A stretch of 64,000 nucleotides of DNA, taken from Pseudomonas viridiflava. GTDB taxonomy: Bacteria > Pseudomonadota > Gammaproteobacteria > Pseudomonadales > Pseudomonadaceae. The stretch lies in assembly GCF_900590885.1 (NCBI RefSeq), contig NZ_UUON01000001.1, positions 1 through 64,000 of the forward strand, given 5' to 3'. Position numbers and translations under genes: made by a program. This document shows positions 46,274 through 56,146 of the stretch, piece after piece; the first letter of the stretch is position 1, and each line of letters begins with the position of its first letter. The notes under the pieces are model-generated. The model saw only the letters and a program-made list of their open reading frames with translations, was not told where the DNA came from and made no database searches.

Positions 46274-47802
46274 TGAGCAATAACGCCTCCTTCACGCCAC
46301 CCAGCCTGTTGATGGCCACTATTGGCCTGTCGCTGGCGACCTTTATGCAGGTGCTCGACACCACCATCGCCAACGTGGCGTTGCCGACCATTTCCGGCAA
46401 CCTCGGTGTGAGTTCGGAGCAGGGCACCTGGGTAATCACCTCGTTTGCGGTGAGCAACGCCATCGCCTTGCCGCTCACCGGCTGGCTGAGCCGCAGGTTT
46501 GGCGAGGTGAAGCTGTTCCTGTGGGCGACCATACTGTTTGTGCTGGCCTCGTTCCTGTGCGGTATTTCCACCTCGATGCCCGAACTGATCGGCTTTCGGG
46601 TGCTGCAAGGCCTGGTCGCCGGGCCGTTGTACCCGATGACCCAGACCTTGCTGATCGCGGTCTATCCCCCCGCCAGGCGTGGCATGGCCCTGGCGTTATT
46701 GGCGATGGTCACGGTGGTGGCGCCGATTGCCGGGCCGATCCTCGGCGGCTGGATCACCGACAGTTACAGCTGGCCGTGGATCTTCTTCATTAACGTGCCC
46801 ATCGGCATCTTTGCGGTGATGGTGGTGCGTTCGCAACTGAAGAAACGCCCGGTGGTCACCAGTTACCAGCCGATGGACTACGTGGGGCTACTGAGCCTGA
46901 TCGTGGGGGTTGGCGCCTTGCAGATCATCCTCGACAAGGGCAACGACCTGGACTGGTTCGAATCCAACTTCATCATCGTTGGCGCGGCGATTTCGGTGAT
47001 TGCCCTGGCGGTGTTCATCATCTGGGAAATGACCGACAAGCACCCGGTGGTCAACCTGCGGCTGTTCGCCTACCGCAACTTCCGGATCGGCACGATTGTG
47101 TTGATCCTGGGTTACGCGGGTTTCTTCGGCATCAACCTGATCCTGCCGCAATGGCTGCAAACCCAGATGGGCTACACCGCCACCTGGGCCGGTCTGGCGG
47201 TGGCGCCGATCGGGATTCTGCCGGTATTGATGTCGCCGTTCGTGGGCAAGTACGCGCACAAATTCGACCTGCGCCTGCTGGCGGGCCTGGCGTTCCTGGC
47301 GATTGGCTTGAGTTGCTTCATGCGCGCAGGCTTCACCAATGAGGTGGACTTCCAGCACATCGCCCTGGTGCAGCTGTTCATGGGCATCGGCGTGGCGCTG
47401 TTCTTCATGCCGACCCTGAGCATCCTGATGTCCGACCTGCCGCCACACCAGATCGCCGATGGCGCTGGCCTGGCGACCTTCCTGCGGACATTGGGCGGCA
47501 GCTTCGCGGCCTCGCTGACCACCTGGATCTGGATTCGCCGGGCAGACCAGCACCATGCGTACATGAGCGAAAACATGACCACCTACGACTCGGCCACCCG
47601 CGACGCGCTGCAGGCACTGGGCGGGGCAGGGCACAAGGCCTACGCGCAGCTGGACCAGATCCTCACCAGCCAGGCGTACATGATGTCCACCGTGGATTAC
47701 TTCACGTTGCTGGGGTGGATGTTCATGGGCTTGATGTTGCTGGTCTGGCTGGCCAAGCCGCCGTTTGGCGCCAAGGCCGGGCCGGAGGCTTCAGGCCATT
47801 AA
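46273..47802 (+). CDS. emrB: EmrB-type DHA2 multidrug MFS pump
   Basis: 509 residues, 14 TM helices. DHA2 marks: LDTTIANVALPTISGNLGVSSEQGTWVITSFAVSNAI, motif A-like WLSRRFGEVK and motif C GPILGGWITDSYSWPWIFFINVPIGI. Proton-driven export of hydrophobic drugs or aromatic acids. Final gene of the marR-omf-emrAB operon, followed by a REP pair. Confidence 0.91.
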   Translation: MSNNASFTPPSLLMATIGLSLATFMQVLDTTIANVALPTISGNLGVSSEQGTWVITSFAVSNAIALPLTGWLSRRFGEVKLFLWATILFVLASFLCGISTSMPELIGFRVLQGLVAGPLYPMTQTLLIAVYPPARRGMALALLAMVTVVAPIAGPILGGWITDSYSWPWIFFINVPIGIFAVMVVRSQLKKRPVVTSYQPMDYVGLLSLIVGVGALQIILDKGNDLDWFESNFIIVGAAISVIALAVFIIWEMTDKHPVVNLRLFAYRNFRIGTIVLILGYAGFFGINLILPQWLQTQMGYTATWAGLAVAPIGILPVLMSPFVGKYAHKFDLRLLAGLAFLAIGLSCFMRAGFTNEVDFQHIALVQLFMGIGVALFFMPTLSILMSDLPPHQIADGAGLATFLRTLGGSFAASLTTWIWIRRADQHHAYMSENMTTYDSATRDALQALGGAGHKAYAQLDQILTSQAYMMSTVDYFTLLGWMFMGLMLLVWLAKPPFGAKAGPEASGH

Positions 47803-47820
47803 GGGTTGTACTCAATCAAC

Positions 47821-47909
47821 TGTGGGAGGGGGCTTGCCCCCGATGACGGTGAATCAGTCAGCCTGTTTTTGACTGACACACTGCTATCGGGGGCAAGCCC
47901 CCTCCCACA
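47821..47909. repeat. Paired REP elements, 24-bp perfect inverted repeat
   Basis: Arms 47821-47844 and 47886-47909 are exact reverse complements of the same REP as at 42951. The centre holds a second small inverted repeat (CAGTCA...TGACTG). Between convergent emrB and lpxH. Confidence 0.88.
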
Positions 47910-47932
47910 TTTTGATCTGTGTTCACATGGGA

Positions 47933-48682
47933 TCAGGCGCCAGGCAACGCCAACTGCGGGTTCACAAATTCAAACGCCGCCAACTGAAACCCTTGCTCAT
48001 CCACCTGCAAGGCCCAGCCCTGCTTGTCCCAATCCCCCAGCACAATGCGCTTGGCGGCCTGGTCGCCGATCTGCAGCTTGTGGATCGCCGGGCGGTGCGT
48101 ATGGCCGTGGACCAGGGTGCGCACGCCGAATTGCTGCATTACCCGCGGCACTTCCTCGGGCGTTACATCGACAATGTCGTTGGCTTTCATGCGGGTTTGC
48201 GCGCGGCTTTCACTGCGCAGCTTGCGCGCCAGCTTGTGGCGGGTGCGCAATGGCAGGTGGCGCAGAATAAACAGCACAAGCGGGTTACGCAGGATGCGCC
48301 GCAGCTTCATATAGCCGAGGTCGCGGGTGCACAGGCTGTCGCCGTGCATCAAGAGCACAGGCTCGCCGTGCAATTGCACGACGCTCGGGTCCTTGAGCAA
48401 GGTAGCGCCCGCAGCTTTGCAGAATGCCTTGCCGATCAGGAAATCCCGGTTGCCATGCATGATGAAAATCGCGGTGCCACTGTCGCTCAACTCACGCAGG
48501 GCCGCGCAAATCGAACGCTGGAAGGGTGTCATCCCATCGTCGCCAATCCAGGCTTCGAAGAAGTCCCCCAGAATGTACAACGCCTGGGCGCCTCGGGCGC
48601 GGCCGTGGAGCAGATCCAGAAACGCCCGGGTGATGTCCGGGCGCTCCTCTTCCAGATGCAAATCTGAAATCAGCAATATCAC
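47933..48682 (-). CDS. lpxH: UDP-2,3-diacylglucosamine diphosphatase
   Basis: 249 residues, calcineurin-like metallophosphatase with all motifs: [34 protein letters not shown] and HGHTHRP. Makes lipid X in lipid A synthesis at the inner membrane. GTG start (48682) overlaps the ppiB stop (GTGA). Confidence 0.93.
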   Translation of the reverse strand: MILLISDLHLEEERPDITRAFLDLLHGRARGAQALYILGDFFEAWIGDDGMTPFQRSICAALRELSDSGTAIFIMHGNRDFLIGKAFCKAAGATLLKDPSVVQLHGEPVLLMHGDSLCTRDLGYMKLRRILRNPLVLFILRHLPLRTRHKLARKLRSESRAQTRMKANDIVDVTPEEVPRVMQQFGVRTLVHGHTHRPAIHKLQIGDQAAKRIVLGDWDKQGWALQVDEQGFQLAAFEFVNPQLALPGA

Positions 48683-49182
48683 CCAACGATCTCGGCTTTC
48701 TCGACGATCACGTCGTCTGCCGGTACATCCTGGTGGCCAGCCTTGGAGGTGGTGGCGACGGCTTTGATCTTGTCGACAACGTCGGTGCCTTCGGTGACTT
48801 TACCGAATACGGCGTAGCCCCAGCCCTGCACGTTCTTGCCGCTGTGGTTCAGGAAGGCGTTGTCGGCCACGTTGATGAAGAACTGCGCGGAGGCCGAATG
48901 CGGCTCCATGGTACGGGCCATGGCGACGGTGTACTTGTCGTTGGAAAGGCCGTTGTCCGCTTCGTTCTGGATGCTTGGGCGCTTGTCTTTCTTTTCTTTC
49001 ATGCCAGGCTCGAAACCGCCGCCCTGGACCATGAAGTTGCCGATAACACGGTGGAAAACGGTGTTTTCGTAGTGGCCGGCGTTCACGTACTCGATGAAGT
49101 TGGCGACGGTGATCGGCGCTTTCTCGGCGTTCAGCTCGATAACGATGTCACCGAAGTTGGTGGTCAGTTTGACTTGAGTCAT
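48679..49182 (-). CDS. ppiB: Cytosolic peptidyl-prolyl cis-trans isomerase (cyclophilin)
   Basis: 167 residues, single cyclophilin domain: [23 protein letters not shown] (catalytic Arg and Phe), [32 protein letters not shown]. No signal peptide, so the cytoplasmic form. Start at 49182 chosen over an ATG two codons upstream (49188), which is equally near AAAAGAG. First of a ppiB-lpxH operon; glnS diverges 248 bp away, where I find no gene and no clear promoter. Confidence 0.92.
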   Translation of the reverse strand: MTQVKLTTNFGDIVIELNAEKAPITVANFIEYVNAGHYENTVFHRVIGNFMVQGGGFEPGMKEKKDKRPSIQNEADNGLSNDKYTVAMARTMEPHSASAQFFINVADNAFLNHSGKNVQGWGYAVFGKVTEGTDVVDKIKAVATTSKAGHQDVPADDVIVEKAEIVG

Positions 49183-49430
49183 GGTCATTACTCTTTTCAG
49201 GGAATTCGTGGGTTTGAGCGCCTGGGCGCCTTACCTGTTTGGCCAAACTGCGGCCAAGGCGCGCAGTTTAGCGTGCCCGACAGGAATTTCGAGGTGGTTT
49301 TTTACCGCTTGGGTAATTAAAGCAGCAGTTTTTAACCCCGCTCTGTCAGCTGCTTGACAGCATCGGCTATGATATCGCCTTTGTTTTATCTGGCCCCACC
49401 CGGCCACGAACCTGTCTGTTCAAGGATCCT

Positions 49431-51131
49431 ATGAGCAAGCCCACTGTCGACCCTACCTCGAATTCCAAGGCCGGACCTGCCGTCCCGGTCAATTTCCTGC
49501 GCCCGATCATCCAGGCGGACCTGGATTCGGGCAAGCACACGCAGATCGTCACCCGCTTCCCGCCAGAGCCCAACGGCTACCTGCACATCGGTCACGCCAA
49601 GTCGATCTGTGTGAACTTCGGCCTGGCCCAGGAGTTCGGTGGCGTCACGCACCTGCGTTTCGACGACACCAACCCGGCCAAGGAAGACCAGGAATACATC
49701 GACGCTATCGAAAGCGACATCAAGTGGCTGGGCTTCGAATGGTCCGGTGAAGTGCGCTACGCGTCCAAGTATTTCGACCAGTTGTTCGACTGGGCCGTCG
49801 AGCTGATCAAGGCCGGCAAGGCCTACGTCGACGACCTCAGCCCGGAACAGGCCAAGGAATACCGTGGCACCCTGACCGAACCGGGCAAGAACAGCCCGTT
49901 CCGCGACCGTTCGGTGGAAGAGAACCTCGACTGGTTCAGCCGCATGCGCGCCGGTGAGTTCGCGGACGGGGCCCGCGTGCTGCGCGCCAAGATCGACATG
50001 GCCTCGCCGAACATGAACCTGCGCGACCCGATCATGTACCGCATCCGCCACGCCCATCACCACCAGACCGGCGACAAGTGGTGCATCTACCCCAACTACG
50101 ACTTCACCCACGGTCAGTCGGATGCCATCGAAGGCATCACCCACTCCATCTGCACCCTGGAGTTCGAAAGCCATCGCCCGCTGTACGAATGGTTCCTCGA
50201 CAGCCTGCCGGTACCCGCGCACCCGCGTCAGTACGAGTTCAGCCGCCTGAACCTGAACTACACCATCACCAGCAAGCGCAAGCTCAAGCAGCTGGTCGAT
50301 GAAAAACACGTGCACGGCTGGGATGACCCGCGCATGTCGACGCTGTCGGGCTTCCGCCGTCGTGGCTACACCCCGGCGTCGATCCGTAACTTCTGCGACA
50401 TGGTTGGCACCAACCGTTCGGACGGCGTGGTCGACTTCGGCATGCTCGAATTCAGCATCCGCCAGGACCTCGACGCCAACGCGCCGCGCGCCATGTGCGT
50501 GCTGCGTCCGTTGAAAGTCGTGATCACCAATTATCCGCAAGACAAGGTCGACAACCTCGAGTTGCCGCGTCATCCGCAGAACGAAGCCCTCGGCGTGCGC
50601 AAGCTGCCGTTCGCGCGTGAAATCTACATCGACCGCGACGACTTCATGGAAGAGCCGCCAAAAGGCTACAAGCGCCTGGAGCCGAACGGCGAAGTGCGCC
50701 TGCGCGGCAGCTACGTGATCCGCGCCGACGAAGCGATCAAGGACGCCGACGGCAACATCGTCGAACTGCGTTGCTCCTACGACCCGGAAACCCTCGGCAA
50801 GAACCCTGAAGGCCGCAAGGTCAAAGGCGTGATCCACTGGGTACCGGCCGCGGCCAGCATCGAGTGCGAAGTGCGCTTGTACGACCGCCTGTTCCGTTCG
50901 CCGAACCCTGAGAAGGCCGAAGACAGCGCGAGCTTCCTCGACAACATCAACCCTGACTCCCTGCAAGTTCTCACGGGTTGTCGTGCCGAGCCATCGCTTG
51001 GCGACGCACAGCCGGAAGACCGTTTCCAGTTCGAGCGCGAAGGTTACTTCTGCGCGGATATCAAGGACTCCAAACCTGGTCAGCCGGTATTCAACCGTAC
51101 CGTGACCTTGCGTGATTCGTGGGGCCAGTGA
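49431..51131 (+). CDS. glnS: Glutaminyl-tRNA synthetase
   Basis: 566 residues, class I synthetase: HIGH-type [18 protein letters not shown]-type KMSKS equivalent [19 protein letters not shown]-terminal anticodon-binding beta barrels. Charges tRNA-Gln. 21 bp before cysS, the usual pseudomonad order. Confidence 0.96.
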   Translation: MSKPTVDPTSNSKAGPAVPVNFLRPIIQADLDSGKHTQIVTRFPPEPNGYLHIGHAKSICVNFGLAQEFGGVTHLRFDDTNPAKEDQEYIDAIESDIKWLGFEWSGEVRYASKYFDQLFDWAVELIKAGKAYVDDLSPEQAKEYRGTLTEPGKNSPFRDRSVEENLDWFSRMRAGEFADGARVLRAKIDMASPNMNLRDPIMYRIRHAHHHQTGDKWCIYPNYDFTHGQSDAIEGITHSICTLEFESHRPLYEWFLDSLPVPAHPRQYEFSRLNLNYTITSKRKLKQLVDEKHVHGWDDPRMSTLSGFRRRGYTPASIRNFCDMVGTNRSDGVVDFGMLEFSIRQDLDANAPRAMCVLRPLKVVITNYPQDKVDNLELPRHPQNEALGVRKLPFAREIYIDRDDFMEEPPKGYKRLEPNGEVRLRGSYVIRADEAIKDADGNIVELRCSYDPETLGKNPEGRKVKGVIHWVPAAASIECEVRLYDRLFRSPNPEKAEDSASFLDNINPDSLQVLTGCRAEPSLGDAQPEDRFQFEREGYFCADIKDSKPGQPVFNRTVTLRDSWGQ

Positions 51132-51152
51132 TTTAGTCTTAAGGGATTCATC

Positions 51153-52541
51153 GTGCTAACGATCTACAACACGCTCAGCAAGACCAAAGAAGTCTTCAAG
51201 CCGCTGGATGGCAACAAGGTGCGCATGTACGTGTGCGGCATGACCGTGTACGACTACTGCCACATCGGCCACGGCCGCAGCATGGTTGCCTTCGACCTGG
51301 TGACCCGCTGGTTGCGTTTTAGCGGCTATGACTTGACCTATGTGCGCAACATCACCGACATCGACGACAAGATCATCAACCGCGCCAACGAAAACGGCGA
51401 GTCGTTCGACGCGCTGACCGAGCGCATGATCGGCGCAATGCATGAGGACGAGGCGCGCCTCAACATCCTCAAGCCGGACATGGAGCCACGTGCCACGGAC
51501 CATATCCCGGGCATGCACGCGATGATCCAGACCCTGATCGACAAGGGTTACGCCTACGCCCCGGGCAATGGCGACGTGTACTACCGCGTCGCCAAGTTCA
51601 TGGGCTACGGCAAACTGTCGCGCAAAAAGATCGAAGACCTGCGCATCGGCGCACGCATCGAAGTCGACGAAGCCAAGCAGGACCCGCTCGACTTCGTGCT
51701 GTGGAAAGCCACCAAGCCCGGCGAGCCGAGCTGGGAGTCGCCATGGGGCGCCGGCCGTCCGGGCTGGCACATCGAATGCTCGGTGATGTCCACCTGCTGC
51801 CTGGGCGAGACCTTCGACATTCATGGCGGCGGCAGCGACCTCGAGTTCCCGCACCACGAAAACGAAATCGCCCAAAGCGAAGCCGCCACCGGCAAGACCT
51901 ACGCCAACGCCTGGATGCACTGCGGCATGATCCGCATCAATGGCGAGAAGATGTCCAAGTCCTTGAACAACTTCTTCACCATTCGCGACGTGCTGGAAAA
52001 ATACCACCCGGAAGTCGTGCGTTACCTGCTGGTGTCCAGCCACTACCGCAGCGCCATCAACTACTCGGAAGACAACCTCAAGGACGCCAAAGGCGCCCTG
52101 GAGCGTTTCTACCACGCGTTGAAAGGCCTGCCAGCCGTGGCTCCGGCCGGCGGCGAGGCATTTGTTGCGCGCTTTACCGAAGTGATGAACGACGACTTCG
52201 GCACCCCCGAAGCCTGCGCCGTGCTGTTCGAAATGGTGCGCGAGATCAACCGCCTGCGTGAGAGCGATCTCGACGCAGCGGCCGGGCTTGCTGCACGCTT
52301 GAAAGAACTGGCCAGCGTGCTGGGCGTGTTGCAGATGGAAGCCGATGACTTCCTGCAAGCCGGCGCCGAAGGGCGCGTGGATGCGGCTGAGGTAGATGCG
52401 CTGATCCAGGCGCGTCTGGCTGCTCGTGCGGGCAAAGACTGGGCGGAGTCCGACCGTATCCGCGACCAACTGACCGCGATGGGTGTGGTGTTGGAAGACG
52501 GCAAGGGTGGGACAACGTGGCGGTTGGCTGATCAGGCCTGA
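51153..52541 (+). CDS. cysS: Cysteinyl-tRNA synthetase
   Basis: 462 residues: [16 protein letters not shown] (HIGH and zinc Cys), [31 protein letters not shown] (zinc ligands) and [11 protein letters not shown]. Charges tRNA-Cys. Ends in a strong terminator. Confidence 0.96.
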   Translation: MLTIYNTLSKTKEVFKPLDGNKVRMYVCGMTVYDYCHIGHGRSMVAFDLVTRWLRFSGYDLTYVRNITDIDDKIINRANENGESFDALTERMIGAMHEDEARLNILKPDMEPRATDHIPGMHAMIQTLIDKGYAYAPGNGDVYYRVAKFMGYGKLSRKKIEDLRIGARIEVDEAKQDPLDFVLWKATKPGEPSWESPWGAGRPGWHIECSVMSTCCLGETFDIHGGGSDLEFPHHENEIAQSEAATGKTYANAWMHCGMIRINGEKMSKSLNNFFTIRDVLEKYHPEVVRYLLVSSHYRSAINYSEDNLKDAKGALERFYHALKGLPAVAPAGGEAFVARFTEVMNDDFGTPEACAVLFEMVREINRLRESDLDAAAGLAARLKELASVLGVLQMEADDFLQAGAEGRVDAAEVDALIQARLAARAGKDWAESDRIRDQLTAMGVVLEDGKGGTTWRLADQA

Positions 52542-52563
52542 TTGGTAAACGCTGAATGAAAAT

Positions 52564-52591
52564 GCCCCGACTGGTTCGGGGCGTTTTTTTT
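52564..52591 (+). terminator. Terminator of glnS-cysS
   Basis: GCCCCGA-CTGGT-TCGGGGC hairpin followed by GTTTTTTTT. The next 115 bp to the GmrSD gene stop hold AT-rich sequence with no recognisable feature. Confidence 0.9.
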
Positions 52592-52706
52592 GGATCCAAC
52601 TGCATAAAAACTAGAGTCTTACCCCATCTGACGGTGATGATTTTTTTGGAGATTGTTAGATATGAAAGCATTAGTTCTATAACAAGTAAAAACTAGCTAG
52701 CTGGCG

Positions 52707-54593
52707 TCATGTGGCTGGACCAACCCACAATGCTCGCGCCACTTCAAATAGTGCGGCACCGCGAGCAGTGATGGCGGCTTCATCCCAGTGAGAAATTTGC
52801 ATTAGCTCACGATTGAGGTGCAGGTTTGAGTGTTCGAACAATGCTTGCCGCTTCTCAGGATACCCATGATTCTGCAGTGAGCGGTTAACCCCATAATGTA
52901 CGAGTGTAAGGTTGCCGAATCGAGGTGCAGCGTACTCGCGGGCCAGGATCGCCTTTGAACGCTCGTCTAGATTGTTTGGTACATATTCAAGGTTATACGC
53001 CTCAGTCACCTCGGTAGCGTTAGTGAACGTTCCGTCAGAGAGTGGCCAGTGCGCATACCAAGATTGAGGAAGGATGTGGTCTATGTCTAGTGTGTCCAAC
53101 GCTAGCGGGACGCGTTCTTCGGTTCTCTCTGAGCGCAGCGCTGTCTCCATACGATGGAACGTAGTTCGCAGCTTCGCTGGGTCAAGTCGTCCTGGGTAGA
53201 TATCTCCATCCAGCCAATGATGCTGAAATTCCTCATCACGCGGCCAGCGTGATGCGTCCCCAAGCGGCTCAGCCAAATTGCTTAGGAAAGCAACGACGCT
53301 TAGTTCTCCGGCTTGAAGCTTTTTCAGTTGTTGTGCGAAAACTTTGTTGTAGCTTTTTCGCGTTAAACCACATACGGCCCGGCGCACCAAATATGACTCT
53401 ATGCCGTCAAATATACTGCGCTGATCGTCAAGTGAAAGCTCAGATGAAGCGATCTTGAGAGCTAGAGCGTGCGTAGGGGATGCATCCCATGCAGATACGC
53501 GCCGCCCGAATATGCCAATAGGCGTTTCGCCGATACCTTGTACTAAGGCTCGATAGTTTTCGGCGTTGCTGCTCAGCAACTCCAGTTGGATATCCGCGCT
53601 ATGTAGTTTGGGGTTGCCGTCGACAAAACGGCGATAGCCGGCATATAAACGGCCGATATCTATTTCTTCCGCAGTCTCTGCTTGCACAACGGTTTGTACG
53701 AACCACTCCAAGCGAGGCCGGTTCAATCGTCCTCGAGACTGTGATTCTGACCAAAGCTCATTTTCGAACTGGGACCAGAGATTTTTGTAAAGATCATCAG
53801 CGTTAGAACCCGCACGCATAAAGATGAAGTTGCGGATTAAGTCGGTCGCATGTAGTTGCGCACCATGCCCATTGAGCGTCTCAAAAATCACTTGAGCGTC
53901 ATCGTCTTCCCCCAGGGAAATGCACACGATTGAAAGGTCAGTAAGGATCGCCGTCGCCAGAGCCATTGCGACTTCGTCATTAGACTCATCTGTCTGGCTT
54001 TCTGCCCAATCAATCATTGCTGACCGGAAGAATACAATGGCCTCCAGTGCCGGCGGATGACTAATACCTATCTTTCGAATACTGCCACCCTGCGTAAAGC
54101 TCGACGGAAATCTTTCCCGAAGTTCGTCCATCGATACGGCTGTCATCGCTTTGGTATATTGAACACGGTCACGAAAGGTTGGCCAGAGTTTGAATAACTC
54201 AGCCTCTTTGTCCTCCATTGTCTCCGGGTTTGCGTTACGCAGACAATTTTCAATGACTGGCAGAAAGTTAGGTTGTGCCAGTTCGCGCAACGCGTGCATC
54301 AATGCTGTCAGCACATATTGCATAGTTGTTAAACGCTGTTGCCCATCAATGATGTGGTGCCGCTCTACGCCCAGGAGACCGACTTTTTTTTGGGGTTCAA
54401 GTACAACAGCGCCCATGAAATGAGGCACGGCCTTATTGCCAGTGAGGCGTGCTTCAGCTTTGTCACGGATGTCCTCCCAAAGGCGCCCCCATTGGTCTTC
54501 ACGATTCCATACGTAGGGCCGTTGGTAAAATGGAACTCGATACTGACGGCGGTCTTGATACATCTGTTGAATATTAAAGGTGCGCGAATCCAT
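52707..54593 (-). CDS. GmrSD-like DUF262/HNH (DUF1524) nuclease, candidate antiphage defence
   Basis: 628 residues. N-terminal DUF262: VPFYQRPYVWN, IIDGQQRLTT (DGQQR at 83-87, nucleotide handling), IFETLNGHGAQLHATDLIRNF. C-terminal DUF1524 HNH domain about 500-600: DIDHILPQSW, NLEYVPNNLDERSKAIL, RFGNLTLVHYGVNRSLQNHGY. Both catalytic parts look complete, as in single-chain GmrSD type IV restriction enzymes that cut modified (glucosylated) phage DNA. Lower GC and less biased codons than cysS; alone, without partner methylase. Start at 54593, after AAAGGAAACAGGGCC. Confidence 0.85.
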   Translation of the reverse strand: MDSRTFNIQQMYQDRRQYRVPFYQRPYVWNREDQWGRLWEDIRDKAEARLTGNKAVPHFMGAVVLEPQKKVGLLGVERHHIIDGQQRLTTMQYVLTALMHALRELAQPNFLPVIENCLRNANPETMEDKEAELFKLWPTFRDRVQYTKAMTAVSMDELRERFPSSFTQGGSIRKIGISHPPALEAIVFFRSAMIDWAESQTDESNDEVAMALATAILTDLSIVCISLGEDDDAQVIFETLNGHGAQLHATDLIRNFIFMRAGSNADDLYKNLWSQFENELWSESQSRGRLNRPRLEWFVQTVVQAETAEEIDIGRLYAGYRRFVDGNPKLHSADIQLELLSSNAENYRALVQGIGETPIGIFGRRVSAWDASPTHALALKIASSELSLDDQRSIFDGIESYLVRRAVCGLTRKSYNKVFAQQLKKLQAGELSVVAFLSNLAEPLGDASRWPRDEEFQHHWLDGDIYPGRLDPAKLRTTFHRMETALRSERTEERVPLALDTLDIDHILPQSWYAHWPLSDGTFTNATEVTEAYNLEYVPNNLDERSKAILAREYAAPRFGNLTLVHYGVNRSLQNHGYPEKRQALFEHSNLHLNRELMQISHWDEAAITARGAALFEVARALWVGPAT

Positions 54594-54816
54594 TGGCCCT
54601 GTTTCCTTTAGGTTTTTATTACGAGTGCTGGTCAACGCCTTTCCAAGGATACTCAGTCGTTCCCTTACCGTGGCAGGCAAGAATCTTAACCGGTTCTGTT
54701 CGGAAAAAAGTAGGTAATCCGGAGCCCGGTTCGCGTAGTGAATTTTTAGAGAGCAGTAGGAGCGTTTCCATCGCGCTTCAAATGGACGCACTCCCTCGTC
54801 AGCAACTGTTCAGATT

Positions 54817-55152
54817 TTATTTCTGAGCAAAGTATGCATACTGACTCAAAGCTTCAGTCAGTAATAACTGCATCTCTTCCAGTATCCGGCAAATTCCCAA
54901 CGCCATGCTGCGCGGAGCGCCGTCAACGTCAAAAGCCAAATAGCTTGCTAGCGCTTGAACGGACGCGAGGTCTTCCGACGCATTGACGCGCAGAGCCTCC
55001 ATATCTAATCCGTCGCGCATTGTAAACAAACCATGGCTCTCGGCAGGGGGCTCAGGATTCTCAGGTGGGTTCAGATAATGGCTAATTGCTCGATGAGCAG
55101 CACCGTGAAACGAGGATGTATCTAATGGCGGGTTCGGACTGTCTTTAATCTT
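54817..55152 (-). pseudogene. DUF6124/DUF3077-like gene with lost start codon (AAG in place of ATG)
   Basis: On the minus strand an open frame encodes KIKDSPNPPLDTSSFHGA followed by AHRAISHYLNPPENPE and so on for 111 residues, matching the layout of the homologue at 21465-21815 (RAL-like HYL block, hydrophobic LFTMRDGL, C-terminal helix ILEEMQLLLTEAL). The position for the initiator reads AAG (55150-55152), seven bases after AGGGG and the sequence CTTCGCC. No ATG, GTG or TTG lies in frame until TTG at 55029 (70 residues) or ATG at 55020. Either the start was lost by one substitution, or translation begins at a rare ATT (55147) or internally. Confidence 0.65.
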
Positions 55153-55209
55153 GGCGAAGCCCCTAGAGCATTGGCGCCACTACCCATCGCTGCGAAACGA
55201 TACCCGGGT

Positions 55210-55284
55210 GGCAGCTGTATGCAGGTTCGCAGACCGGGACTCTAGGCACCCGGCATACCCGAAGGTATCCCGCGCACAGCCGCC
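55210..55284 (-). ncRNA. Structured 5' leader of the DUF6124-like gene
   Basis: Read leftward, an outer stem (55276-55284 with 55210-55218; GGCGGCTGT / ACAGCTGCC with one G-U) encloses two hairpins: ATACC-CGAA-GGTAT (55255-55268 region) and CCGGG...CCCGG (55234-55253 region). Upstream lie two more hairpins (ACCGGG/CCCGGT at 55347-55366; GTCGCTG/CAGCGAC at 55365-55384). Such a multi-branched leader is a candidate cis-regulatory RNA. I believe similar leaders precede related genes in other pseudomonads, but this was not checked. Confidence 0.5.
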
Positions 55285-55495
55285 ATAACATCAGGCATAA
55301 AAAAGCGCCCGCTATCTTGTGGTGGACGCTGTGCGTCTAGAGTTTAACCGGGCTGCGAAACCCGGTCGCTGAATTTGCAGCGACCGCCGAAGATTAGGCA
55401 GCCATCTTCTGAGGGGCAACCCTAAAAGGCTGTCGGAAATTTCTGCGATCGTTTGTGCAGACGTGCGGCCGATCCGGTGGAGCCCCCAATCCAAA

Positions 55496-55585
55496 TGTGG
55501 GAGCTGGCTTGCCTGCGATTGCGAAGTCCCAGTCATCAAAAATACTGACTGATACACCGCCATCGCAGGCAAGCCAGCTCCCACA
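55496..55585. repeat. Paired REP elements, variant family (24-bp perfect inverted repeat)
   Basis: Arms 55496-55519 and 55562-55585 are exact reverse complements with core GAGCTGGCTTGCCTGCGAT, a different variant from the GGGGGCTTGCCCCC family at 42951 and 47821. Confidence 0.87.
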
Positions 55586-55603
55586 TTTTTCACCGTGCCC
55601 GCT

Positions 55604-56122
55604 TCAGTCCGTCGCTGATCTACGCCTGACGTAATCCACCCATTCATACTCAAGCCCCTGGTGCTGTCGGACGCCATGGCGGCATACCTCAACGAATTCG
55701 TCCTCAAAACTCGGAAACCTGGCTTCACCTTCGTGATCATCGTTGAACAGGGTCAGGTACAGCCTGTCCACCCTATGGATCACCTGGTCATACAGCTCCG
55801 GGCCGCCACCGATGTGGATTTCGTCGGGGTTGTAGAGGGCGGCGCGTTCAAGTGCTGCTGCTAAAGACTGGCAGACGATTGCTTGCTTGTGCTCATAGTC
55901 GGGGTTTCTGGACAGCACGATATTGGGTCGATCCGACAACGGCCGTCCGCTGAGCGCAATGACCGACTCGAAAGTTTTTCGCCCCATGATGACGGGCTTG
56001 CCGATGGTCTTGGCGGCGAATCGGCGCAGGTCATCCGGCACCATTCGCAACAGCCCGCCGGCTTTGCCGATGGAGCGGTTACGGCTGCCTATGCCTGCGA
56101 CCAATGCGAGGGGTGGGTTCAT
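55604..56122 (-). CDS. Dihydrofolate reductase (second, divergent copy)
   Basis: 172 residues with DHFR motifs: IGKAGGL, VPDDLRRF (active-site Asp as E. coli Asp27), GKPVIMGRKTFESV, GRPLSDRPNIVLSRNP and IGGGPELYDQ. The substrate-loop block that reads MPWNLPAD in E. coli is LLRMVPDD here, so the usual Trp22 is absent. It lies 24 bp after a broken RibD-like reductase gene, away from thyA, so it is probably a secondary copy; trimethoprim response might differ. Could instead reduce a pteridine. Confidence 0.82.
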   Translation of the reverse strand: MNPPLALVAGIGSRNRSIGKAGGLLRMVPDDLRRFAAKTIGKPVIMGRKTFESVIALSGRPLSDRPNIVLSRNPDYEHKQAIVCQSLAAALERAALYNPDEIHIGGGPELYDQVIHRVDRLYLTLFNDDHEGEARFPSFEDEFVEVCRHGVRQHQGLEYEWVDYVRRRSATD

Positions 56123-56146
56123 GGTCTGTTCCTTCAGAGAAATGAA

